Shown: positions 10,591 through 20,413 of the stretch, piece by piece
How positions within the stretch are numbered: position 1 is the first letter of the stretch
Layout of the letters: every line of letters starts with the position of its first letter
Assembly (NCBI GenBank): GCA_944990035.1
Contig: CALYLX010000096.1
Coordinates: forward strand, 543,617 to 607,616
DNA from: Clitopilus passeckerianus
Lineage: Eukaryota; Basidiomycota; Agaricomycetes; Agaricales; Entolomataceae
Length of the DNA stretch: 64,000 bases
Reading direction: 5' to 3'
Translations under genes and position numbers: made by a program
The notes under the pieces: generated by a model
What the model was told of the DNA's origin: nothing
Database searches by the model: none
Seen by the model: the letters and a program-made list of their open reading frames with translations, nothing else

Positions 10591-13500
10591 TTATATTTTA
10601 CTATTATTTTCTGTCACGCCGGTCCTTGGCCCGGAGGGGTTCATGAGGGGTTCACAAGGATCGAGGGGTTCACGAATAGAATCACCCCCGACTGCATGGC
10701 TTAACAGCGTCGTTCCATGGATGTCCGCCGAATTGATGTCGATGTCTTCGTAGTTGAGCAGGAGCCTTACCACCCCTTCATGGCCATTCCGAGCTGCCCA
10801 TATCAATGGTGTCCATCCATCGGGATCTCCCAAATTGGCGTTGATGCCCTCGTGGTTGAGGAAGAATGCCACCACTGCTTCACGACCACCTCCAGCTGCA
10901 TGGCTGAGTGGTGTCCTTCCTTTGTTGTCCGCCAAGTTGACGTCGATGCCTTCGTGGGCAAGCAAGAGTGCCACCGCTGCTTCATGGTCACCAAAAGCTG
11001 CCCACATCAATGGTGTCCATCCGCCGGATGCCGCCAAATTAACGTCGATGCCCTCGTGGTTGAGCAAGGATGCCACCACTGCTCCAAGACCACCTCCGGC
11101 TGCATGGCTTAACGGCGTCCTTCCTTGGTTGTCCACCAGATTCATGTCGATGTCTTCGTAGTTGAGCAAGAGTACCGCCCCTTCTTCATGACCCTGCCTA
11201 CATGCATGCACCAGAGCTGTGAAACCCTCCCTATCTCTTCCATTGACGTGGCCAACCGGAAGTGACCCTTGTACTTCCCATCTATCGGAAAGGAGGCCAG
11301 GGCTCGTGGCATCGTGCTGTGTTCTGGACCAGCGCTGCATTGCTTCAAGACAAGCTACCCTGCCCATGTATGCGGCATACATGAGAGGTGTTCTACCTTC
11401 AGCCGTCAGGGGAACTTCCTCAAGGGGACCCAAAAGACTTGGTAATAGAGTGATCCGATTGTAGTATATCGCAAGTAAAACGGGGGATATTGTCGTGGTT
11501 GGAGGACTATCGGGGTCGTAAGGATCGAAGGAGCTCAGTATGTGGGTGCAGCAGAGATGGGGAGCTATGTCGCCATTTGTTAAGAATATATTGAAGTTGC
11601 TAGAAGTTTCTTCTCCTCCACCATGGAATCCCACATTCCAGGCTGCATAATCATAGAATGGAATGATATGGGATGTTAAACGCCAAGAGGAATCCTGTAA
11701 TGTGCCAATGCAGAGCGGCAGGGAAAGGTATGCAATGCAGGTGTTGACTATTGATTCTTCTGCACCTGGGAAGTACTCGGACTGGATTCGAGGGGTTTCA
11801 AAGAAGTCTTGAGCTGTGAAATCTAATAGCGGCAAAACTCAGCATGGAAGGTTGCAAATATAGAGCTTGGTACTTACGGACAAAGATCACGCTCTCATCT
11901 CGTAAAATGACCAGGCCGGCACAAAGAGAAGTGATTGTCGACATGGACGTGACATAATCCTCAATGTTTTCGAGCCCGGCCTTAGTGGCGAGTGCATGCT
12001 GTAATTCTCTGACAGACAGCCGGCGCTTTGCGCGGGTAACCCAAGTCAATGTCATCATCGCGAGTTCTCTGCGTGATTCAGGATATGTCTTGAAGCGCTG
12101 AAGAACTCGTTCGTACGTGACATCAATTTCGTGCGGAAGATTGGCCAGAGCATCCTTCAAAGTGCCGCGGTTGAGTTGGTCTGCAAGCGTATTCATGTGG
12201 AGTTCAGCCATGAGGAATCTATTGATAATTGATACTCAGTAAGGTCCGCTACTGGAACTCGCGGAATAGAAAACTTACCTTCCTCCAGCAGCCTCCTTCA
12301 CCTTCTGCACGATTTCTGCCAAAAATTCGTCCGAAATGTCGAAGTGAAATTTAGCGGTGCCAATTCTATTCCTGATATATATGGACATGTCTTCATCATT
12401 TGCATCAATCTCTTGTCGGATTGCATTGAATTCCCGGAATAGTTCCTCCATGCCATCAAGCATCCGGGATGTTACGAACAATTTAACAGTATTCCCGAGG
12501 GAGGTAAGAATATAAAGGAGCTCGCAAAGGTTCTCGATGTTGTAGTTCTCTAGGTATTCGTCGAGCGCATCAAGAACGATGCAGTACTGCTGAAACTGAT
12601 GGCAGGTTTTTGAAAGGGTAGAGTGCAGCCCAGTGGTTGGGGGCCGAGGGTGGTCCTTCTGATTGGCCTCATGAAAAGCCTCCAGATGTGAAGACGTTCC
12701 TTTGCCTGGGTAGGATTCATACAGCTGCCTTGACAAGCATTCAACAACCATCGCGGTGTTCTGTTGGCCTTGAAGCTTGTAGTTGAAGTAGGCAAACCCG
12801 ACGGCCACTGTGCCGGAACGACGCTGGCGTAAGTAATCAATCACCAATGAGCTGATGGAGGGGAACAGAGAAATGAGTGGAATTCCAATGAACAGCGAAG
12901 GGTAAAAACTCACGCTATGGTAGTCTTCCCGACCCCAGCTAGATAGCAATATTAGAATAGAACATGATGGCAGAGGTTCAGCCCTTACGTATGCCTGGAC
13001 ACCACAATACAGGGCAGCTGGGGTCCGTCTGCCACCTTTTGAATGGTTCCGACGCGAATATCCATGTTCCAGTATTTTCAGTTCGCTTCTTAGAAATATC
13101 GTGGTGTGTCAGGCGGTAGTCCGTCGAGGAATACCATTCTGCAACCTTCCTGCGGTGGTCACCTAGTATTCTGGGTTACTCGAAAAGCCGGCAAAGGCGA
13201 GAAGTATGTGCTTACTCGAGTCTATATAACAGATTCCGCGTGAGTGGCTAAGAAAGGATGCAATGCATATATGCCCGACTTACAGACAATCTGGTCCCCT
13301 GCAACATCATTGAAGATTCCACCGTATATCTCAACTCCTCGGCTACCGGCAATGACGTCTGGTGTCTCTGACTGTCTTTGAGCGTCGAGATGAGACTGTA
13401 TAGCAGGTGCCTCCTCCATGGTGGCGAAATTGACCCCTTCAGCGTATTGGCTTTGCGTGGTCTCGCCTTGCCAATTTCCTCGCTGAATGACAGCACCATC

Positions 13501-14178
13501 CCTGGTCACTCCTTGGTCTTCCCGTTCCCTCTCCTCCTCGCCTCGAGTGTTTACAGCTATGACACCGTCAGTACATATTTTGTAGTGAAATTCCATCCTT
13601 GCTGACCATCATCTCGTTCATCCTTTACCGCAGTCGCCAGTATAGGGCTAGGGTTTAATCCCCCACATTCTAGATTGGATCTGCGGGGTGTGATACCGCT
13701 GTCTTCCTTTTGGCAACGCGATGTATCCATAAGAGACTGGGTAGTCTCTGGTAAAATATCAGTCAGCGAGGAATTCAATACTTTGGTGAAATAACATACC
13801 ATGACGCCGGAGTAAATCAAAGGAGCCGGTCTTCCAGCATTCCAAAAGATTGCTTCGCAGTCCAGCATCGGTAAACAACAATTTTGAAGCTTCCCCCCGG
13901 TCCAATCTAACCCCAAGATTCGATAGGATTTCCTCGAGCAGTGTCGCCTCAAAGACCGCCCTGACTGGAGTCGGCGCATTCGTATATCCCCTCCAATTGT
14001 ACTGCCGAAGCAGCAACGTGTCTTCGTCGGCCTCTTCATCAACCTGCCCACTTTTGAAGCGAGAAGTCGTCGACCATTGTCTAATTAAACTTTTCCTGCG
14101 GCTCCAGAGGACGAGTCCTCCTGCGACAAGCGCCAACGCGGCAGTCGGGGGGATAAGGTAGTTTGAACCACGATTCAT
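10591..14178 (-). CDS. NACHT-ankyrin NLR-like protein, truncated by transposon insertion
   Basis: This is a STAND/NLR-type fungal protein, a class linked to non-self recognition. Nine exons splice with consistent phase: 13800-14178, 13607-13747, 13284-13556, 13216-13221 (a 6-nt microexon), 12989-13162, 12914-12938, 12279-12851, 11878-12218 and 10591-11822. They encode 1047 residues. Residues ~5-23 form an N-terminal membrane-spanning segment (YLIPPTAALALVAGGLVLW). The pre-NACHT motif GGIFNDVAGDQIV follows. The P-loop is GIPGVGKTTIA, assembled across an intron, and Walker B is CIVLDALDEY. A winged-helix-like region with VHFTAQDFFE precedes about six 34-residue ankyrin repeats. The last ~30 codons and the stop lie inside the transposon. 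The ATG at 14178 was chosen because the upstream in-frame extension lacks an ATG. The original 3' end is the remnant at 7709-8327. Confidence 0.85.
10633..10687 (-). repeat. Right terminal inverted repeat
   Basis: Reverse complement starts GGGTGATTCTATTCGTGAAC. It is followed directly by the second copy of the 9-bp target duplication (10688-10696). The minus-strand NLR reading frame runs on through this repeat and stops at 10591, so the present NLR transcript would encode about 30 residues of transposon sequence. Confidence 0.88.
13216..13221 (-). other. Predicted 6-nt microexon of the NLR gene
   Basis: ACTCGA is bounded by a tatatag acceptor and a gtaagc donor. It is the only way found to join the upstream exon (phase 1) to GTGACCACC at 13162 while avoiding the stop codons of nearby alternatives. 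It adds two residues (completing Y, S and starting S). Confidence 0.55.
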
Positions 14179-16097
14179 GACATGGAGTCGAGCCCGGGGC
14201 GAATTGTACGGTTGGACCTTCAAGAGCGTAAAGAGTCCGAATCCTCAAAGAAACGTGGAGAGTTGGCTGTGTGTCTGCTGTGTGATGCCTGTCGTACGGG
14301 CGCTTGTTGCTTGGGAGAGTACAGTGTGACAGGTCCGCACAACTGACCTCCAGCAATGTATACCTTTTGGGCGCTTGGAGTATGATATATGAGCATTGAG
14401 GAAGCGCGAAGGACGATTCGGGGATTCGGCAGATCATGGCTTGGAAGAGGAAGCATGTTCCCACAGACGACACTTTCCTTGAGGCATGGAGTGCCCTCCG
14501 GCGTACATAAGAAACTCATCGAGAACTTGGGATATGGAAAAGCTGAGTATCATCTAAAGCTTCAACTTCTTTATGTCCTACCGATCTCATGAATGAGAGT
14601 GTGAATGAGAGTGTTGCTTTCTCTTGCGACCCTTACCCAGTTTGGCTCTAATAAGTACTTCGGTCAAGGACGAGGTCGAGTACTAGTATGAGCTCAGGAA
14701 TGCCGAGCAAGCGGGGCAAATGCTACCAAGCGCTCGTAACTCTGAAATAACAAGGGTCTCGTCGTTATCTTTTTTTCCTCATGTCAAGCAATTCCCTGCT
14801 CAACCCCTTCCTGTAAAATAGCCACCCAAATGAATACGCTTGAGAAGGGATGCACGGTACATTCAACCTTCAATGCATATTTCCAGGTCTCAAGCCAAGC
14901 CAAGTGGCGTACGCTGGGCGTCTGACCATTCAAACAATTTCTTCGAAAAGGTTGTTGGCTGTCTAAGTACAGCCTGAGGTGACGGAACCAAACTAAGTGT
15001 ATGGCAAAAGACTGGCGGAGCGGTACATGCAGAAACCGAGTCTTCTAGGAGTGGTATGCTCTAGGCGCGATGTATCTGTAAAGTGGCCAGGCGGCTCTAT
15101 ACATTTGACTCCAAATCTATTCTTCCAGCGCCTCAGCAGCTGCTAGTTTTTGCTTGGACAGCTCTTTCATCCGTCGGAGGTAGCTGGTTGCGGAAAACAA
15201 TATACCATCAGTTCAAGACGTTTTTATTCCACAAGGCAGGACTTACTCTTCGTATTGACACCTAACGAGGGCGGGTGGAGAGGCATGGTTAGAAAATGGG
15301 CTGGAAATGGAAGGGAGGGAAGACAGGAGACACACCTTTCGTACTCATGTCGCTCATGCTCGCATTCCCAGGGGAGGTAGTAGGCTTTCTTTCGGCAGAC
15401 GTTCAGAGGGAGCAACAAACTAATCACAGGAAGTCGTCGTAAGATCGTGGTTCAGTGGATTCGAACGAGTAATGAACATGAAGGAGCAACGATGAAATGA
15501 AACGACATGGAATCAGTCAGAACACCTGCATGCCATGCCAGAACGGAAACACATACGCTGAACACCCATCTCTCCACCCTAAAGGGACCTTGTTTGTTTT
15601 CAGTTCGGTTTGTGACGCTGTCGTCGACGAGGCCATGATAACCCGGTTTGCAGAGAGAAAGGTGGAATGCGAGAAAGTTTAAGCTTGAGGCCTAGAATAC
15701 GGAGTAGGCTCGTTCGGAATACGAGCTTGTTGCGGTGAGTGTTCGGAAGAGGTGTTTGGCACTGGCGTTGGGTGCAAACAGAGATTTTCAGGTAAGCGCC
15801 TCCTTGGGATGCACAACCGCCATCCCACACTGCGCTCAATTTACTTCATTCATTTTTCATTGATTGACCAGGCACTGAACTAAGGAGACGAACTCGAACA
15901 TGGTTCCCCGGAAAATGCCATTGATTCATTATACACTATAACCGCGGATTAAATATGATACAGTGGCCTAACACGACTACTAGCCCAAGATTGAAGATTG
16001 AACATGAAGATGTGAAGATGCGAAGATGCGAAGAAATTTATGAGGCGAAACCAGTGAAAAGAAGATCGAAAGCCAAATTCTCCCGATACTACCCCAA
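14179..16097. other. Intergenic with dispersed repeat copy 2
   Basis: 1.9 kb without a supportable gene, between the NLR start and the kinase stop, both on the minus strand. It holds the second copy of repeat R (14708-15075) and presumably the NLR promoter next to 14178. Short ORFs of 60-130 codons show no motif or coding bias. Confidence 0.5.
14708..15075 (+). repeat. Dispersed repeat R, copy 2
   Basis: Same orientation as 6465-6815 and sharing gtaactctga...aacaagggtctc, gaggtgacggaaccaaa and gtggtatgctctaggcg in order. Divergence between blocks indicates an old duplication. Confidence 0.65.
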
Positions 16098-18239
16098 TTA
16101 TGAAAGAAACCTCCCAGGCAACAACCAATATTTGATACTCTCGAACGGGGACACTTTCCTCCTCGCAGCCGCAGCCGTGTCCTTCTCTCTTCGTTCCCTG
16201 CCTCGCTGCGGTGCAAGCGGATCACTGCTCTTGGTGACCCACTGGTGACTCTGTCTCTGTACCGGTCCTGGTCCTGCTGCTGGCGCTACAGACTGAAGGA
16301 ACTGCGACGAATACGGGGCGTAGCCTGGGTTCGCGCTGTGTCGGTAGGCTTTGAGCTTCTCCCTTGAAGTTTGTCCTTGCATTTGTGGATGAGGCTGGGC
16401 TTGGGAATGAGGAATCTGCGAATACAGGCTCATCGGGTCGAACATAGCTGTGGGGGTGTTGTCGTCGTATGGAGCTGGGTCGGGGTCCATGGCCCAGAGG
16501 TAGGAGTCGGGTGAGGGTGTGGTGGGTCGAACGAGGGCGAAGGGGTCCGGGTCGTGGCCTAGAGAAGAGCCAGACCCATAAACGTCGTCGTGGTCCTGGT
16601 TGGGGAACACATTTTCGTCTCCCATATTCCATGAAGCACCAGGCGGTAGCGGTTGATGAATCATGGAGACGTTGAACGACGAACTCGTTTGCGGATGCTG
16701 GTAGATGCACGACCCCTTCCCACCGAAGTGAGCCGCAGCGTTGGAAGAAGTGTCCCAGTCGCACCCGGTGGGTTCTATAAATTTGTTCCTCTGCATCATC
16801 TCGTCTAATGCAGCTTGCTGGCAGCTCGCGTATGAGACGTCCGCGCTATCGGGTGTGGAAGGGGAGGTGGAATAGGAGCAATACGAGGAGCCAGACGATT
16901 GGGATAGGGGTCTGTCCTCCATCTCCATCGTCATGATCGTATCGCCGATGTCGATGTCGAGTTCTGGCCCAGGAGGACAAGGATGGATGTAATGGGTGCC
17001 CTCGACGAGCCAGCTGGGGACCTCGATCTCGTGTTCTTGGTGGTGGTGGAAGTGCGACTCTTCACTCCAGTGGGACTTGAGAGGTTTCGCAGGGATGGGC
17101 ACGGGTTTGGTCTCTTCCCGCATTGATGGGACTTTGGCTGGCGCAGGTGCAGCGGTCACAGGCGCAGCAGGAGCAGCGTTCGCCACCTCCCAGACACATC
17201 GAGCCTGGCTACCGTCAAAGATGACGTCCGGGGCGTAGAAGTTTTCTATGTCTTCCATTTCCTGACGAAGCTCCGCTAACGTCATACGTCCCGTCCAATC
17301 GACGTTGAGTGTGCGTATGAGGACTTCGTTGATTTCACGAGAGACAGGGAGGACGGAGGGGAAGAAGTGGAGAGGGTCACGGAGGTAGGCTTGGAATGTG
17401 AGGTCGTCCATCGTGGCTGTCTTCCAGGGGTTTCTGCCGGTGGCGAGGTTAAGGAGGATGATGCCCAATGACCAGACGTCATTGAACATCGGGGAGTATG
17501 CCTGGCTGCTGTTGCCAGTGAAGTCGAGCCCTTGACATTCTGGTTGAAGGTGAGCACATATTCGGCGAGTAGAATTAACCAGATGGAGCTTACCCGGACT
17601 CATATGATAGATACTCCCTGTCCTCATCTCTTCGCTCATCTTCTCGGTGGTGGCGAGGCCGAAATCGGTAATGGCGATTCTGGAACCCTCATCAAAGCAG
17701 AGAACATTCTCAGGCTTGAGGTCTCGATGATATATGCCGAGGCGATGGCAGTATTCCACTGCGTCGAGGAGCTGCATGAACACGTGCTTTATGAGGCCGT
17801 TGTTTCCAAGGTAGCGACAATTATTGAGTATTTGGGTGAAGAGGTCGTGGTCTGGTGCGTAATCCATGATGATGTATGTGCACGTATTATCCTCAATGAC
17901 TCGATGTAGGGTTATAATGCCGGGGTGGGCCGATGAGATTTGGTGGAGGGCGATTTCGCGAATGTGTAGCTGACGACGCATGGAGGGTTGGGTCTGGTCG
18001 TGCAAGAGGCACTTGACGGCGAAGGACTGAGGGTCGGAGGAACGTGTTTCTACTGCACGGTAGACCACGCCGTAGCCGCCGACACCCAAGATCTCGACGA
18101 GCTCGAGTGTGCCACCATCTATACGAGTTCCAAGCTGGACCGTAGAGGATTTGTTGGTCATTTCAGACGGATTCTGTAAAGTAATGACAAGTAAGTTGAG
18201 TAGTTCTTCGGTGTACGAGCCCAAGAATGCGACAGACAT
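16098..18239 (-). CDS. Ran1/Pat1-like serine/threonine protein kinase
   Basis: A protein kinase resembling the Ran1/Ksp1/Sks1 group, which regulates nutrient response and sexual differentiation in yeasts. The glycine loop is ILGVGGYGVVY, the catalytic lysine is in FAVKCL, the catalytic loop is YHRDLKPEN, the DFG motif is TDFGLA and the APE-region equivalent is SIYHMSPECQG. The kinase domain is followed by ~350 residues rich in Ser, Pro, Asp and Gln, probably disordered and regulatory. One 54-nt intron (17540-17593) lies in the activation segment; its length is a multiple of three without stops, so retention would add 18 residues. Two starts are possible: ATG 18239 (695 aa) or ATG 18161 (669 aa). 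An acceptor-like tttacag sits between them, so the second may follow a 5' UTR intron. Confidence 0.85.
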   Translation of the reverse strand: MSVAFLGSYTEELLNLLVITLQNPSEMTNKSSTVQLGTRIDGGTLELVEILGVGGYGVVYRAVETRSSDPQSFAVKCLLHDQTQPSMRRQLHIREIALHQISSAHPGIITLHRVIEDNTCTYIIMDYAPDHDLFTQILNNCRYLGNNGLIKHVFMQLLDAVEYCHRLGIYHRDLKPENVLCFDEGSRIAITDFGLATTEKMSEEMRTGSIYHMSPGKLHLVNSTRRICAHLQPECQGLDFTGNSSQAYSPMFNDVWSLGIILLNLATGRNPWKTATMDDLTFQAYLRDPLHFFPSVLPVSREINEVLIRTLNVDWTGRMTLAELRQEMEDIENFYAPDVIFDGSQARCVWEVANAAPAAPVTAAPAPAKVPSMREETKPVPIPAKPLKSHWSEESHFHHHQEHEIEVPSWLVEGTHYIHPCPPGPELDIDIGDTIMTMEMEDRPLSQSSGSSYCSYSTSPSTPDSADVSYASCQQAALDEMMQRNKFIEPTGCDWDTSSNAAAHFGGKGSCIYQHPQTSSSFNVSMIHQPLPPGASWNMGDENVFPNQDHDDVYGSGSSLGHDPDPFALVRPTTPSPDSYLWAMDPDPAPYDDNTPTAMFDPMSLYSQIPHSQAQPHPQMQGQTSREKLKAYRHSANPGYAPYSSQFLQSVAPAAGPGPVQRQSHQWVTKSSDPLAPQRGRERREKDTAAAARRKVSPFESIKYWLLPGRFLS

Positions 18240-19148
18240 GCACCCGTTTCAGAGTAGCGACTATCCCGGGGAGAAGCATGCACACCATGAGGTGTGAAGA
18301 AACTCACATTAATGAGAGACGCCCTTCGTTCACACCAGATGAACGGCTTGTAGGGCGGCTGGTGGCAGTAGCCTTTAATAACGGTCAGTCGGTTAGAGGG
18401 GGAGACGACTCTGCATTTTTAGATGAAGCCATATCCATGGTATTTGACATGTCTCTGTGGCTATCTGAGTACGCATTCGCTCATCTCTCGATCGCAGGGC
18501 TCCAAAGCGGCGGTGCCACCTAGAGCCCGTAAAAATGAGGGCTTTCGCCCCTCTGCGTGCTCTTCCGCGATCACGCTCTCAACCATTTGCAACTCAGTGC
18601 AGCCTCCACCGCCCTGTGTATGCTCCTTAACTGCTAAAGGAGGTAAGCTTGGCCTTCGTTGGAAGGCTCTACGATCGACAGCGCCCCGATAGTGACCTAA
18701 TCTCCTCCATTTGCATGAGAGATTCAGAACGCCGGGACGATCTTGTCTCATAATTTGGTACCCGCACCCTATACAAGGAAAGCGATCTGATCGACCCGGA
18801 ATGTCAGCGATGAATTATTCCTTCATGGGGCGGGGTTATCTCACTACCATCGCGGCTATTGGGTTGCAATGCAAAAGAATTTTGCTTATCGACCGTTCGA
18901 CCAAGCAAAGTACGAAGGAATCGGCATTCAGACGTCGGGGGCGGGAAGCCCAGAAATGGTCTTTGACAAGAACAAGACAGGAGACTGGACCCTATTGCGT
19001 TTTGCATGGCATGTGCCTGGATGCATTTTACAGTTGGGTTTAACCTCGATTCTTTCACCATTAATAGAGAGTACCAATGGTATCAATTGATATCACCATT
19101 ATTATTGTTCTCCGCTTCCGAAATACGAGGATGGATACGGCTAGCCTT
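18240..19148. other. Intergenic
   Basis: The part next to 18240 probably holds the kinase 5' UTR, with a donor-like gtgagt on the minus strand near 18306. The rest contains only short ORFs without motifs. Confidence 0.45.
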
Positions 19149-19929
19149 TCAGTCCTTCGTAACAATCTCCTCTCCATCTCTCGGCCAAAACTCCTCTTCA
19201 AGTTCGATGACTCTCTTCCAGATGGCTTCAGCAACAGACCAGGCATGCTCTCCTGAATCGACATAGACGTCATCCGCGAGTTGAGCGAGATCATCGACAA
19301 AGCTCTTGAATTCGGGGCTACTCCAATTCTTTGCCAGCGCAAAGACCGGAGAATCGTTAATCAAGTCCGTGGTAGTACCTCGACGAGAATTATGAATAGT
19401 TGTCCAGGCGTCCCAGTAGACCTGAATCCTACTCATCAGTCCGTGCATTATAGTGGCTTGGTCGATATTATTACCGATAGATTCTTACCTTCTCCATAGC
19501 CCACAGGAACAGGATGCCTTCCTCCAATCTCCCCGAATTTGATATTCTTGCCATTTCGGCAGTGTAGTTCCGAGTTCCTTTACGCTCATTCCAGCCCTCT
19601 AAATTGAGACCCCAGGTTTTTGCGGTGTTATCGAAGAAATCGACCTCTCGCACAATGTTATCCAGTGAATACACAAGGACCTTCAGGATTCTTTCCGCCA
19701 TTTTGGCATCCATATGGGGCTGGCCAAATGGTATATTTGAGATCAAGGTTCCGATGAACCGAGGGTATGCGTGTGCCGCATAAATGCGATCTTGGGAGAG
19801 GAAAAACGCAAGGCGTGAATTCGAAAGGCTTCCATCCGCAGCAGCCTCCAGGAAGCTGTGGTCTTTGGTCGCCAATGCATAGGGTGGATCTGTCTCAAGG
19901 GAGAGAAGGTGGCTAGTTATGGATTTCAT
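19149..19929 (-). CDS. TENA/THI-4 family protein (heme-oxygenase-like fold)
   Basis: Two exons (19489-19929 and 19149-19421) join in phase to give 237 residues. Early residues LSNSRLAFFLSQDRIYAAHA and the motif FLWAMEKVYWDAW are typical of fungal TENA/THI-4/PQQC-like helical proteins. The family includes thiaminase II-type enzymes that salvage the pyrimidine moiety of thiamin, but many fungal members have no proven substrate. The C-terminal exon carries KSFVDDLAQLADDVY and a Glu-rich helix. Cytosolic, with no signal peptide. It stands alone here, with no thiamin gene as neighbour. Confidence 0.8.
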
Positions 19930-20413
19930 TGCAACGCCTCAAGCTTAGAGCCTAAGGGTTGGTTAACGACGGTGTGGGGTATCGCCAAGCAATTAAGCGC
20001 CCCCTTAAGCGCGTCGACCTTCTTTTGCCAATCAGACGCGTCTGTGACAGAACACGTGCAAAAGTTCAGCAAAACCGTGACGAAGAACCTCCTAAACCAA
20101 ACTATCACCATGCGGTTGAAGAGGTTGCCTGTACGGCTCTAGAATGCCAGAATGGAACGTTTTTATCTCGACAACGAACTCTATGCACTATATCATTGTG
20201 CAACGCCTTGCCCGAGCATCACGGCCTTTGGGACACCCCCAATACGACTGCTTCAAGAGGAACCACATGGCTGATCCCCATTGTAAGGGGTAAGACTGAA
20301 AGATCGCAGCAGAGGCAACGAATCGTCTCCGAGAATGACTCGAGTTTGACTCCACCAAAGTTTTTCCAGCTAACGATATCTTTTCGAACCCAGAGCCTGC
20401 CCTATCGGCCTCG
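19930..20413. other. Intergenic, shared upstream region
   Basis: Lies between the divergent starts of the TENA/THI-4 gene (minus) and the GNAT gene (plus), so both promoters should be here. No protein-coding gene was recognised. Confidence 0.5.

Larger units (their letters stand above)
8328..10687. mobile_element. TIR DNA transposon carrying a Ulp1-like protease gene
   Basis: The element is 2360 bp. It is bounded by imperfect terminal inverted repeats of about 55 bp (8328-8382 and 10633-10687; about 48 of 55 positions match) and flanked by a perfect 9-bp direct repeat CCGACTGCA (8319-8327 and 10688-10696). Both ends begin GGRTRATTCTATTCG, and each TIR contains three copies of TGAACCCCTC, possible transposase-binding sites. 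Inside, on the plus strand, is a C48-type cysteine protease gene followed by a CCHC zinc-knuckle exon. A short ORF at 8469-8687 is of unknown meaning. No DDE transposase was recognised, so the element may be non-autonomous. Mutator-like elements have 9-bp (8-11) target duplications and some carry Ulp1-like genes; KDZ elements also carry Ulp1 domains but make 8-bp duplications. A MULE-type assignment is therefore the better inference. Confidence 0.85.

Noticed and set aside
8328..10687. A host SUMO protease (Ulp1) gene
   Set aside because: The gene lies wholly within TIRs and a target duplication and has a zinc knuckle typical of transposon proteins; host Ulp1 would be single-copy and unlinked to TIRs.
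14179..14223. N-terminal extension of the NLR to 14223
   Set aside because: The upstream in-frame codon at 14223 is TTG; the first ATG is at 14178, and the hydrophobic segment follows it directly.
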